Source: Trichosphaerium sp. ATCC 40318
Lineage: Eukaryota > Discosea > Flabellinia > Trichosidae
Reading direction: 5' to 3'
Length of the DNA stretch: 64,000 bases
Assembly (NCBI GenBank): GCA_038496445.1
Contig: JALMLS010000577.1
Location: 682,001 to 746,000, forward strand
Shown: one piece after another, positions 1-11,350 of the stretch
Layout of the letters: every line of letters begins with the position of its first letter
Numbering within the stretch: position 1 is the first letter of the stretch
Program-made: the position numbers and the translations under genes
Notes under the pieces: model-generated
Told to the model about the DNA's origin: nothing
What the model saw: the letters and a program-made list of their open reading frames with translations, nothing else
Database searches by the model: none

Positions 1-466
1 AATCACGTATTCCGCTTGTGTATGGCTGCTTGAACTTTATTTTGTTGTACCCGAGATGATAGTGGATTATATCTGCAAAAAAGGTACATGATGCTGCTAC
101 AGCATGTCTTGGTTTGTCTGGAAGGTGTTCGAATATTAAATAAGCTACTTCTAACGGCATAGTCAAGAAATTTGTTTGTTCGTAATTAAACTCCTTAGAG
201 CTAGTGTACAGGTAAGTTACATTTAAAAATGATAACAAACGCAAAAAACGCGCTTGGCTACATAACTTGTTCGAAATAATGGATGCCAAGCGCATAGTGT
301 GTAGTGTGGGCGAATGAATAAACGTACGTAAGAAGATGTTTTGTCATAGCGTCCTCTGTGAATTGTTAGCAAGGTTTCTTTTTCAATGAAAAAGCTGCCT
401 TAAAATACAGGTAACTTATAAATGTTGTTTCTTCAAACGTCATTTACGTCATAAACGGATCAAAAC
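1..466. other. no gene recognised, upstream region of the first gene
   Basis: I see no convincing reading frame or RNA gene here. The stretch is AT-rich and probably holds the 5' flank of the gene starting at 467. It could also contain the end of a gene that begins outside the window. Confidence 0.3.
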
Positions 467-2333
467 ATGTTCAACACATCAACTGTATTCCTGTTATGTA
501 TCTTACCTATTGTTTACGCGTGTTCCGTACTTGTACAACCCGTACGCCAACAAAGACTCTAACCATTACTAAACCACTAAGGGTATACACGTGAACTATT
601 ACAGCTGTTCGAATGATCCATACAAGTACGTCAAGTTTGTTTGGTGAGTTTAACGGCTTATAATTTCTTTTCTACAGGTACATCTTCTCTCTTGGCGAAT
701 GGAACTATTTAGGACCTGTTGGTATTAATTTTACTATGTTTTAGTCGTAGTGACCTCTTATTAGGTGAAACAGCACATGCGACCTTTGATACACGTGATG
801 GCGCTGTTGAGAAGTACCCAACTACTGATGCTGTTATTTTATGTGATGGTACGTTATTTTTCGAACACGTGATTCTCGCTGGCTTACCTATTGGAATTTA
901 AGAACTCATTGACCCCACCACACATGATTACAGTATCTCTGCAAATTGTACTCCAGACGGGCTTATGTGGATTGTAAACCAGAACGGTACAAAAATCGGG
1001 CAATTTAAATTCGAATTTCTCCATGAAGACAACTTTTTGTAAGTCATTAAAGGTTTGTAGTAAATATCTGACTTTTCATTACATAGCTATGAAGCCCTCC
1101 TATTCTTTTATGATCCTGACACTGATAACTTCGTTATCCAATTTGGTTCCTCTCATATGGATGCTATTAATGTTCTTGTATCACGTGATACTTTTGAAAT
1201 TGTGTCAAGAGTAACAGCTGATAAGGTGCGTAAAGATGTTGTTGTAATCAAAGTTATATTGACGTATTATGTAGATGCCATCAACTACGTGGTGTCGCTC
1301 GTATACAGTAAAGGACGGTGCATGCTTCGCGCAAAATGATTGTGAACAGTTCACCAATTTGACAACAGTCGAATACGTAAGTGTTCAAGAAAGCAACCAA
1401 ATCTCTATTTTATTTCTTGCCAAGAGCGTTGTATTCTTTTTTATCAATACTCACCATCTAACGAGAATATTAGTATTCAGATGCTAAGATACTTAACCTT
1501 GTAGACAGTTTCGCCTATCAGTGCAGTGTACCATACTTATCATATGTCTATAATCCATCGTAAGTAAACAAAGAATTAGAAAAAATATGCATAATGCTAA
1601 CTTGAGTACAATAGGACAGGACTTACAAGACCAATAGAGAGTACCTTTACGCATACTTCCTACAAAAAAATTGGTAATATGCATCAAGCTATAAGAAAAT
1701 TAGATGAAAATACGGTAGAAGTCTACACGTGGCCGCCATTCACTGGTACGCATTAAATTTGGACAAGAATCTAAACACTTTTTTTTTTCTTTCTCCTTGT
1801 TTTAGTCACCTAGCACTTTCTACGCCCTTTTAGTATCCTTGGGTATTTTAATCATATTTTTAATGCGTTCATACGTGGCGATATACCAGTCAAGGAAAAA
1901 CCAAGCACTGAAAAGTGCTTTGAAACAGTTGGCTTTTTTTCTTCTTTTTCTACGAATTTTGGTTTCGTCTTTTTACTGCGGCTTCTGGGTGTTATCTTGT
2001 TCTAATTCTATTTTCTAGTTCATACGTATACTATAAGTGATCAACAAACAAGAAAAGTTTTAGGTCTCGACAATAACAACAGCAACCATAAAACATCAAA
2101 CACTGGCGCAATTATTGGACTTGTTTTCTTTTTTTTAATTGTTTTTATAAGTGTTGCCCTCCTCGCCTATCACTTTAAATACAAAAAAGGGCGCGGCAAC
2201 CAAAAGAAGGCCCTCGAAAGCACGAGGTACGAAAAAAATAAGAAAAAAAATACTTTGAAAAATCAAGTTATTGTACAAGTTGCTTACAGCTTTACTTAGT
2301 GCTGATTATGACATTGATCTTGATTATGATTAA
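467..2333 (+). CDS. secreted or type I membrane protein, family unknown
   Basis: The start at 467 opens an exon whose first 19 residues (MFNTSTVFLLCILPIVYAC) form a classic signal peptide. The next exon begins at 582 after a 55-nt intron, and further exons run to about 2330. The middle part is an ectodomain with scattered Cys and no family I recognise. Near the 3' end an exon (about 2020-2225) encodes a strong membrane helix (GLVFFFLIVFISVALLAY) followed by a Lys/Arg-rich cytoplasmic stretch and an acidic tail ending at TAA 2331-2333. A second hydrophobic stretch near 1810-1860 may be a further membrane segment or part of an intron. Several exon joins are ambiguous, so the mature protein cannot be given exactly. 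Likely a surface protein, function unknown. Confidence 0.55.
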
Positions 2334-3118
2334 GTTCACGTACGTTCGCCCTAGGGGCTACACGATAACTGGAGAAATCCCCTTTTTTCTGGTCAAAAAC
2401 ATGTACACAAGTGATAATTAAATAAATATGTTGACACGCGACTATAGTCAATATAGTTCACCAGAAAATATAAAGGTCTTCAAACAAGCTGAAGTACGTT
2501 TAAAATAACACAAAGCATAGTAATTGTTTAGTTATGTAAAGGAGTACTATAGATGCATGGAAGAAGGATGACCATTTTTAGAAGTGCTCTTGACTAAACT
2601 CGGTTATTTCTTTAGCAACGAAGGCCATATTTCCAAAAAAGATTTCTCCAGGCGTAGGAGTAGTTGTAAGGTCATTTCAAGGTAGATAGATAAATAAATT
2701 TGCTTACCTTAAAGCTAGAGTACACAAAAACGTAAAGCACGTGTATGAAGCACCATAGTTAACAAAGTAGTACTTTTTGGTAGGTGCCATAGTATTTACC
2801 TATTTTATGCCAATGAACCAACGTTAAATAAATAAGGTGGAGACTTTTATTGTACTTCTGTCCATTAACGGCACGAAGCAGAGTAAATGATCTTTTTTTT
2901 TTTATTTTCAAACTTTTATTTGCTTGGTACAATGTTTATCGTGTATGCTAGGCCTTACAGAAGTAATTGGTAATCTCTGGTAACTACAGATATACACAGG
3001 TATGTATTATATACCGCGTATGGATAGTGTAGTTGACACTACGTTCAAGAAAGAGATAAAATCCTGTCTTTTATGATAAAATTGCTTAGCAAGTTTTTTA
3101 CTTTGTTTTGTTTGACGT
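2334..3118. other. intergenic, one possible short minus-strand exon
   Basis: No clear gene. On the minus strand an ATG at 2790 opens a short frame (MAPTKKYYFVNYGASYTC) with a GT donor about 85 nt on, and further frame near 2590-2650. It matches nothing I recognise. The rest is AT-rich with short T runs. Confidence 0.2.
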
Positions 3119-3990
3119 ATGTTTTATTGGTTTTCTGACTTCTACAAGCGCATCCAACAACCAGAGGTTAGTTCTCTTCCTGTACTTCACACAGATAGTG
3201 TCACCGCGGCTGAATTATGTAGCATACAAATTAGGCACGTCACGTGTTGTTATGTTGTCTCTGACTACTCCTGGTGTCTAAACAGCTCAAACAAATTGGC
3301 TACAGTAGCAAGTTAGTGCTAATTCTGCCTGGCGAATTTTGTGGCGTAGGGGATACATCATGTGTTGATCAACATCGATTATTTTCTCCAAGTACTTTGC
3401 TTTTGGTTTTCTTTTTTTTGAAGAAAGTGCGCGGTTTTAGTAGACATGATCACGGTTAGTGGTATTAAGAGCGTTATCACGTCATGAGATTCCCTCCTAT
3501 CGGTTGTACGTGTTTATTTCGCCAAAAGAAAAAAAAAGGTCCGAAATTCGGGATTTCTTTTTTGTAGTTTTTACTCTTTTTGTTCTCTGTAGTCTAGAGG
3601 TATACCCCAAAGCCTCTATCATAAACATGATCTACTGCTAACATTTAAAAGAAGGCTACGATGGCGTATTGATGAACAAATTGCTTTATGGAGTGTTGGA
3701 TACCACCAACACAACGCCAGCTGCCAAAGGGGAGCTATATCAAGAAAAAAAACTAGGTAGGTTCACACGAAACAATCATGGCCAGCTACAGCTTGAATGA
3801 ATGCTAAGGATATTATACAGTGTACTAGCGCATACAAGATCTCACCAGATATTCTTGTTCGATGACATAAATGCCATTTTGTCGCCACTGATTTTTTATT
3901 TAATAGGCAACAACGCACGTGTCATATCTCAAAGGAGTCCAATTTCAAGAAAAAGAGATATAACGGTTTAAATAATAAACTGAAGAATCA
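3119..3990 (+). pseudogene. decayed or heavily spliced coding remnant, possibly glycosyltransferase-like
   Basis: Several short plus-strand frames read like protein but cannot be joined cleanly: LKQIGYSSKLVLILPG near 3285-3332, ALSRHEIPSYRLYVFIS near 3470-3520, and EGYDGVLMNKLLYGVLD near 3652-3705. The arrangement of a short beta-strand-like phrase after 'LRALSRHEIPSYRLYVFIS' recalls the start of GT-A glycosyltransferases (GNT-I/POMGNT1 type), but there is no DxD-containing exon I can place. Either a divergent multi-exon gene or a relic. The family suggestion is inference only. Confidence 0.22.
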
Positions 3991-5240
3991 TATCTTTGCA
4001 TTACTATAATCACGAGAACTCTGTAACTTTTTATTACACAACATTGCCGTTTGAACCAAAGGGATCCGCGAGAGTGATAAATTTTTGATATCATAAGGTA
4101 CATTAAATGGCTTTCTGCGTCTTTCGCACTTTCTGAAAATAAAAAATAGCTAATGAAACTTGTAGTCGCTTTTCTTTTAGGCTGACAGATATGCCATGTG
4201 TACCTGTTAGTTATTTCCGAGGCATCAAAGTTCGTCTGGAAAAATTCAAAAAAAAAAGTAAGCGAAGATTACGCGTGATTTTACTATGTGCAGACGCCGT
4301 TGTTACGTTGGTAGGCATATTGGGAGGGGTTCCTTGTACGTTTTCACCCCAAATAATAACTTAGCGTGCAGTATGAGAAGTTGTTTGATAATAAATATTT
4401 TTCACGTTGGTAATCACGTGCGTTAACGTTTTATTTATATTGAGTGGTTCAACTACCAAATAGTGCCAACAACAAAGAAGTGTTTACTTTATGGTTCACA
4501 CCCAACTGTTTAATGAACTGACTCAAAACGTACGTGCAGTTTGGATAAATAATACCCGACCAATGTCTTGCCTTGATTGAGAAGGAACTAAACAGGTCAT
4601 CAAAGTTATGAAGCGTGTTCCAAAAATCCGGAAAATAAAATAAACCGTACACCGCAAAAAAAAAAAAAAAAAAGGATTTAGTAAAGAAAGGAACAACGGT
4701 CCTTTTTTGAACCAGAAGTCTATATATTGTCTGTACCCTTTCAATTTAATGTATGAAGGTTTCTAGAAAGGAACTACACGAGTTACCAAAGGCCTACTGG
4801 GAACAGCAGTCAGACTTCGCTTTCCAACGCTATATTTGACATGCACGTCTGTATTCAACTAGTTTTGAAGCGAATGAGGCGCGTGGAGATAGAATTGGAA
4901 ACACATTCGGAGCTCACCCTCTTTTCTGACGATATGATATTTCGCATTTCATGTGTTGGAAAGAAGTATTGTGTAGAGAAAACCGGTTTTTTTGGTTCCT
5001 CGTAGTAATGCTTAGAGACCTATCTTCTATTTGTCTGTAGAGCATGTATCAGCTTCCCCTTAAGAGCGAAGGTTTAGTGTGATTTGGCTCACATACCGCG
5101 GACGGTATTATTTAAGTGAACCATTAGTATATTAGTTATTATTTTCAGGACAGACTCTCACAATGTAAGCACCTCTTCCTCTTTGTTTGGTTGTATAACA
5201 TTGCTGTAGGGAGCAAAGACAATATACTTTTCATTCGACG
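3991..5240. other. no gene recognised
   Basis: Only short frames occur on both strands, with an A-run near 4656-4673 and T-rich tracts. A few phrases, for example near 4750-4850 on the plus strand, look coding, but I cannot support an exon chain. Confidence 0.2.
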
Positions 5241-5974
5241 CAGATAGGAGAGAAAGGGGTGACAAGAACAACTGCAGAAGAAAATCTAATATGGAGCGCA
5301 GTAAGTGTTCCTTTTTAAAAATACTAGAACAGTATTTGTTTGTTTTCTCATTGTTTTTGAAGGCTTACTGGAGATTATTTTCACTTTTATACTGTGATAT
5401 CCATAGCTATTGGTTCGGGAGGAACAGCAAACCTATACTAAAGGCTTTGGCTCTTGCTACAGTTATTGGCATAGGTGTACGACAAATTGACGATTTCTTG
5501 TACATTGTCGAGTACGGTCGTTATTTATCACGTGATTCGAATACCTTACAAATACGTAACAAACGTTTAGGCATCATAATTTATTCATGCTCGCCTTGAG
5601 CGTATTCACAACAGAGAAGCCGAAGAAGGCTAGGAGTGTTTATTCCGTCTACAAAGCCCTGAAGAGGTGGGTACCCCAAAGTTTTTTTTTATTCGGGTAA
5701 ATCTTTCTAAAACTAAACTCACATGAGGTGGGCTTCTGTTGGAGACAGGCGACGTGTTAAATGTAATTGGAAGTTTCAAATACACGAGGACGAGAGGCAA
5801 TTGTGGAGAGAGAGTGTAGCTGAAGCGCAACATTTCGTATCCACAATGCCTTCAGTAACTTGGATATGGAGCCATTACGACGAAGGTCACCCAGAGAAAA
5901 AGGAAACTATCCCTTTATTCTCTTACAATTTTATTCTACTTCTTGAATCCATTGTATACGCCACACACTTATGA
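5241..5974 (+). other. possible multi-exon gene fragment, unidentified
   Basis: An exon about 5241-5292 (GEKGVTRTTAEENLIWSA) is followed by a good GTAAGT donor and an acceptor at about 5361. After that, two reading frames are open for about 80 nt. One of them contains VISIAIGSGGTANLY, which recalls the IGSGG motif of HslV-type proteasome subunits, but no Thr1 nucleophile exon was found. A further exon (about 5730-5950) encodes a charged segment (HEDERQLWRESVAEAQ). I do not assign a function. It may be two genes or a degraded one. Confidence 0.22.
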
Positions 5975-6557
5975 AAGTAAACTAAATAAAACGTGTACTT
6001 TACTAAAAAATTGTTTTACACCCGTTTCATTGAAGTACCTTGCAGCAAATGACAGCAATGTTTTCTCGGTATTTATTGTACATTGAGGTTCAAAAAAAAA
6101 AAGTATTATTTTGTAGTTAGCTAGCACTCACTACCTAGTAAGGTAGCCTGGTCGACATTATTTACGAAGGCGCTTCACAATCGTGCTGAAACGACTTTTT
6201 TCCAAAAGAATTTTTTTCTTACTTTCAGTTCATTTAAACCACGTTTATCAGGTAATTTAGCGTACTAAAGACCATATTAGATGATTATATAGCTAGCTGA
6301 TAAATTTTGTAATGGTGTGAACAGCTTTTCAAGTTTTTCCTTGGTTTTTTTGAATGGCTTGAAAAACTGTCGGCGGCTAAATATACCTGGAACCGAGGTT
6401 TTCACGTTTTATTGTGAACCACCAACGTTGTTACTACATAGCAAATAGGACCAGAAATAAAGCAGCGTAGCTCCAGCATCAAACATGTTCCACCAGGATA
6501 TCTCGGTAACTCGAGGATTGTTAACTAAAATGTATGTTATTTCGTTTATAAACTGCA

Positions 6558-6991
6558 ATGGTCCCACTGTTACCTTTGCCATTTGGCATACCGCTTCGCA
6601 ACGAGAAAGCCTGGAAAGTGTTAGGTTTTGAAACCATAGAAGCATACCAGAGACGTACCATAGCGAGCACCTATGTATACATGGTACCTCTAAAGCATAT
6701 TTATCAACTAAGTCCGCAGTTACAGTCTATGTTAAAGCGCTGTATTTATGACACCTGTCTCTTCTTTCCACTAAGCTTTATACCTATAGAAACGTTTGGA
6801 TCATAATGAGAGGAAAAGAATCAGATGTGTTTCTATTGGGAATAGTCGAGCCTCACAACAAGGACAACGATAAGTATCCTGCCTATTGGTTAATAAGACC
6901 AACCAATCGCATGTTTCAAACAATCAAAACTGATTACGTACTAGATAGCATATGGTACCGTATCATCTTGGCGCGTGTAGGAGTTAAATAA
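6558..6991 (+). CDS. possible Mpv17/PMP22-like membrane protein fragment
   Basis: Two adjacent plus-strand frames (6558-6806 and 6806-6991) could be joined by a short intron near 6796-6820. The first carries LKHIYQLSPQLQSMLKRCIYD, then an aromatic hydrophobic stretch (TCLFFPLSFIP). The second contains GKESDVFLLG and YPAYWLIRP before ending in WYRIILARVGVK. The order of a Lys-Arg...D...P helix, a GK turn and a C-terminal W-rich helix is what Mpv17/PMP22 inner-membrane or peroxisomal proteins show, but motif conservation is weak. The 5' exons are not placed. It could equally be a relic or an unrelated small membrane protein. Confidence 0.28.
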
Positions 6992-7216
6992 AGCACGACG
7001 CCCCAGGGAAAACGGGGTTAAAAAAAAATACACAGGAAAAAAAGGTAAAAGCCTTGTGATTTTTTTTTTGGCTTTCGCAGCTATTGATACATACGAACAT
7101 ACTTGAGAACTTTCATATAGAATCCCCGCTAACTCAAATTCCACGCCAGATCATTAGAATACTATACATAATATCTGTATCAAAGAGATTAAAACCTTTT
7201 TTTTTTTTGAAGAAAT

Positions 7217-8386
7217 TTATTTTGAAACTTTTATCAAAGACACTCTTACATTAACAATACACCGTATCTCTACATCCCATAGGGAACCATTTGTATTCCA
7301 ATAAACAGATTTACCTCTTTTCTTACCACTGAAATAGTTACACTGTTCAACAAGTACTCCGTTTGTATGATACCTCTCATACAAGCCATCGAGAAGACCG
7401 TTAGCATACGAACAATAAATAGCCATAATACCATTCTCATGCCACGTTTGATACGACCCATGTCTCTTACCATTAGAGTACTCACACTGCATCTTCTGTA
7501 CAGGTGTTCCTGATTGGTACGTTGATTTTGTGTACCACAATTTATGGCATCCTGTACGTATCCCATTTTTATAGAAGCAGTGTTCTTTTAATCTACCACT
7601 TTGCTCCCATCTATAGTACTCACCTTCCTTCTTACCATTTATATATGTACACCACTCTTTCTTAGTACCCATAGGAAACTGTTTAAACCAAATACAATAC
7701 TCACCGTCCAATTGTCCGTTTTTATATTGACACTCAACAAACAACGACCCATCTTCATAGTACTCCGTGTAAAACCCGTTTTTAATTCCGTTTTTATAAA
7801 CACATGACTTTTTTAAACTACCTGGTTCAATATAAGAAGGTACAACTAGTCCTTTTCTCCTCAAATGACGAGGTGTTTTCCTACTTTTTTCGTTTTCTCG
7901 TATTTTTCCTTCATACCATCTATCACATCTTCCTTCCTTCTTTCCGTTTTTATAGTTACAAAATACCTTCATATCACCTAGAGGATACCACTCAATATGC
8001 TCTCCATCAAGAAAACCATTCAAATAATGAGATAGAAGTCGAGGATTAGCATGCCTTTCTTTTTTGTTTTTCGTGGCAAAATGATTCCATATTTTGTACT
8101 CTCCGTGTTTCTTGCCATGCACAAACATGCATTTCGCTCGTAGGAGCGGATTAGAGTATCTAAAGTCATAATAAAGAAATAAACCGTTTCTTTCAAGACT
8201 TTTATCGAATCGCGTTGTAAATGCTGTGAATTTGCTTATCAGTGGCCAGATATGGTTTAAATACGCGTCAAGACTGCAAATAATACGTTGAAGCTCCACA
8301 GGAAGAGAAATCAAAATACAATCACAAAATCGCGAATCGTAGCTCTTATTACTATTTTCAAGCGTAACTGAGTCGTTGTACGCCAT
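7217..8386 (-). CDS. F-box-like N terminus plus MORN/YwqK-type repeat protein
   Basis: A single uninterrupted 389-codon frame, in sharp contrast with the intron-rich neighbours. Residues about 25-55 (ILISLPVELQRIICSLDAY, then HIWPLISK) resemble a degenerate F-box. From about residue 65 the protein is a ladder of about 22-residue repeats of the form C.YKNG...G.Y..WYE.G.L, e.g. CNYKNGKKEGRCDRWYE and CSYANGLLDGLYERYHTNG, the MORN-variant or antitoxin YwqK repeat. The same architecture, including the 'LP.E.Q......WPL.SK' start, is used by large paralogous families in Marseilleviridae. A second, shorter copy lies at 46552-47295. The repeats are expected to form a beta-sheet scaffold. With an F-box the protein could act as a ubiquitin-ligase adaptor, but that is inference. 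Confidence 0.8.
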   Translation of the reverse strand: MAYNDSVTLENSNKSYDSRFCDCILISLPVELQRIICSLDAYLNHIWPLISKFTAFTTRFDKSLERNGLFLYYDFRYSNPLLRAKCMFVHGKKHGEYKIWNHFATKNKKERHANPRLLSHYLNGFLDGEHIEWYPLGDMKVFCNYKNGKKEGRCDRWYEGKIRENEKSRKTPRHLRRKGLVVPSYIEPGSLKKSCVYKNGIKNGFYTEYYEDGSLFVECQYKNGQLDGEYCIWFKQFPMGTKKEWCTYINGKKEGEYYRWEQSGRLKEHCFYKNGIRTGCHKLWYTKSTYQSGTPVQKMQCEYSNGKRHGSYQTWHENGIMAIYCSYANGLLDGLYERYHTNGVLVEQCNYFSGKKRGKSVYWNTNGSLWDVEIRCIVNVRVSLIKVSK

Positions 8387-9279
8387 TGGCGTATTAATTG
8401 TATTGAATTTCTATCATGCGGCACAATTACCCACAAAGACCGCTGCATTCTTTGAACTGCCTCGTCGCAAGTGCGCCTATTGTCAGTAACTGCTATGCGC
8501 GACAAGTACAGCGGAGGTACGCGTATATTCTATCGCATAAACAACAGCTTTATTTCCTTTCAAGCTACTCTAAAACAAATGCCGCGTTAGTGGCGCTGGG
8601 CGGTGTAGACTGTTTTTTTTGCTTTGAGCTAAGACAGACCTCCTAACTCTTGTTCCGCACAAGCTATAGTTATAGAAAGTACATGTTTAGCAGGTTTTGC
8701 TTATGACAATACACCACGTGTAGTTTTCAATTGTGCGGAGAAGAATGGGTAGCCAACTGAGATGCCATGCAGAAAATACGGACGCATACCTTTAATAAAG
8801 AGCTTAGCGTTGCTCCAGATGAATACCCTGTCCTCCTTACTGTTGATCGCTTGAGAATGGAACTAGCCAAGTTTTCTCCTTCAATGAAAATAAGGTCGTA
8901 GACGGAAAGACGGTATTCAGCATGTCCACATTTGTTTCTCGCCATATATTGATCTCCAAGGAACAATATAATGAGTGTGGCAAAGACATTGTTCACAGCA
9001 AATGAACCCACGCCAAATTCTAATGCTAAAGCACGTACTGAAAACGAATTGTAACTAAGAAAGTGGCGTGCTATTAGTATCCAAAGTACCTGTTAAAAAA
9101 TTCCCACTCTTTATTCTTATTCTTTTTGCACAATTGTGGTTCTACCATCAAGGTACTTGTACCATTTCTCATGTTTTAATAGTTGTTTGAATCACGTGGA
9201 AAACAATGGGGTACAAACTTGGTGTATTTCATGCAACGGTTGTAAGAAGGTATACATGTTTATCACTATTTGCAATGAT
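8387..9279. other. intergenic with one unexplained minus-strand frame
   Basis: Contains the 5' flank of the MORN-type gene. A 94-codon minus-strand frame (8727-9011) reads AVNNVFATLIILFLGDQY, then ARNKCGHAEYRLSVYDLIF. It has intron-like borders but no recognisable family, and it may be the 3' part of another gene or a relic. Confidence 0.25.
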
Positions 9280-11103
9280 CTGGATAGCTGAAATCTATTG
9301 CTGGATTAAGTGGTCCAACTGCTTTAACGCCTAAACCTCTTCTTGCGAATCCCTAGTTATGTTCTTACAAAATAAGCACACATGAATGAAGAAGTAGTCA
9401 AACAACAACAAAAGTATTCATACCTTCCACGCTGCGCATAAAAGCATCCCTTGATAGTTTATTTCATCCACATGGAGTATAGCATCACGTACTTGTATAC
9501 AGTAGGGGGCATATAGCTGAAATCTGGTTAGAATAGTGTTAACACAGCTATAACTGCAAAGACAACAACGCACTTCATTCCATCAACCACGTTTTGCCAC
9601 AATACATTGTTTCCAAGAGTACCATTTATCTTATCATGACTGTACCCAAACTCCATACGCACCTCCCAGTATATTAAGCAGGAATATTCTCCATATATGA
9701 GACTCCGTGAACACCGTGTATCATAATTTGAGAATCAAGGCACCCATCCTACTTGGACTTATTCCACAAGGTATTTTTCTTACATTTTTCTTAGTTCTAT
9801 TTTCTTTGTCTAAAGGGAGAAAAAAAAACCAAGTACCATCAGGTTGTGTTGCAAAGTATGCATTACTTTTGTAGCTTGCATCATGAGCCATAGCAACAAC
9901 TGCGTCAGTACCAAGTCCACCTTTCATAGTTATTTGTTTGAAAGTTGCTGGCTGGTTCTTCAAACCGCTTAATAAAACAAGCCATGAAGAATGTTGTTCC
10001 AATAGAATAAGTTTGTAATACCAGCGTTTTCGTAGCTAAAAGGATCGACCTTTAGATCAATAGGACAGTCAAATCTAAGGTTTCTTTCGTATCTACCATT
10101 AGGTTTATAGTTAAAAGTCCAATCTGTTTCATCTCCGTTTTGATTTTCTTAAGCACGTACATTATTACCAAATGTCACGACACAGTACCAGAACCCTATA
10201 ATAGTCATTAGTTTGTTTTCTTAATAAAGGCATTTAACTCATGTGTATGCGGTAGCTTCACGGACTGGGCGCATGAATATAATCGGCAAAGTCATCATGG
10301 TAACAAGCCAATATGATTGGGCAGCTTTTAGAGTCAAAACAAAAGGAAGTTGAGGTCGTACACCAACACACGTTCACCTTTAGCAGGATAAGTTTTTCGG
10401 ATACGTGTATAAATATACATTCTATTAGGTATCGTTGCCCCATGTCTAATCCAATTACAACAAGCATGAATTGTTCTTGATGTCACGTCTACATAAGTAT
10501 GAGATACCAGCGCTTCCAAGACGAATAACCATCTAAATAGGATACTTAGAATTTTCTCAAATAGTTTAGGCACGAGCATTGTAGATAACCAGAATTTAAA
10601 TGCGTGTTTAAGAGGAGCAGCTACGTGGTCGCAACCACAGCTGCAACATATATGACATAATTTTTAAGTTTTTGTTGGGTATCAAGAGAAACAAAAAGGG
10701 GCAACGGAGCGTATATTATTAGTAAGAGCAAGAGTTTTATCTTCAAGCTTAACATAGCCAAGACAAGTGTCTGGTACCTTTTCTTCAACATTATCAAGGC
10801 TATTCAAGTGATTTAATACGTTGTAAAAAGCCTTGAACACGTGTTAGCTACAGCGCTGCTAACTTATTTAAAAAACTAAGAAACGAGCAAACTTTCTTTT
10901 GCAGTTTTTGTACTTACAGGAATTCCATTTACTATTTGTCGAAGGTACATGTGTTCAACAGTTGTTACGTTTCGTAAAATAGTCATTTCTAACTTCCCAT
11001 AAAGTACCAGGATACATTTTAGACATGAGTAATAGTTAGATCCCAATCGTCCATTGGCTCCTACAAACAACACCTGATTGAAGAAATATCTTTGATTGAC
11101 CAC
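9280..11103 (-). pseudogene. fungalysin (peptidase M36) relic with destroyed HEXXH motif
   Basis: Read on the minus strand, fragments follow M36 order. An FTP-propeptide-like piece (HMYLRQIVNGIPVS, ~10930) comes first, then LGYVKLEDKTLAL (~10760) and EALVSHTYVDVTSRTIHA (~10490). These are followed by the catalytic-domain start (NAGITNLFYWNNILHG, ~10010), KGGLGTDAVVAMAHDAS then FATQPDG (~9850-9930), DGCLDSQIMIHGVHGVS (~9705), INGTLGNNVLWQNVVDGMK (~9600), QVRDAILHVDEINYQG (~9470) and FARRGLGVKAVGPLNPAI (~9340). Functional M36 enzymes have HEYGHGVS. Here it is HGVHGVS, one codon short and without the catalytic Glu, and the roughly 100 residues normally following it are missing. In-frame stops interrupt several joins. 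Family identification is strong, and loss of peptidase activity is near certain. Confidence 0.75.
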
Positions 11104-11350
11104 TTTGTCACTAAACCTGATACCTTTGTTTTATTAAATGTCATAGACTAAAACAACCGAAAAGACAAACACTTTTACGAGTACATTGTAGTCATTGTGT
11201 AATTGCCTCTGACCGTTGTTACGCTCTAGGTTGTTGAATATTGCATTTTATGCACAACATAGCAACCCAAGTAAAGGAGGTAAATGAATTAAATATTTGG
11301 AATAAACGTGATGATGCTCGATAAAAAAGTACTCCTTTGTGGTTTATCCA

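Noticed and set aside
5360-5460. HslV proteasome subunit, from the phrase IAIGSGG
   Set aside because: Only one short motif; no N-terminal Thr exon and no downstream HslV blocks. Kept as unidentified.
7270-7566. 98-codon ORF inside the MORN-type gene
   Set aside because: Alternative frame of the repeat-rich coding sequence; repeats produce long secondary frames.
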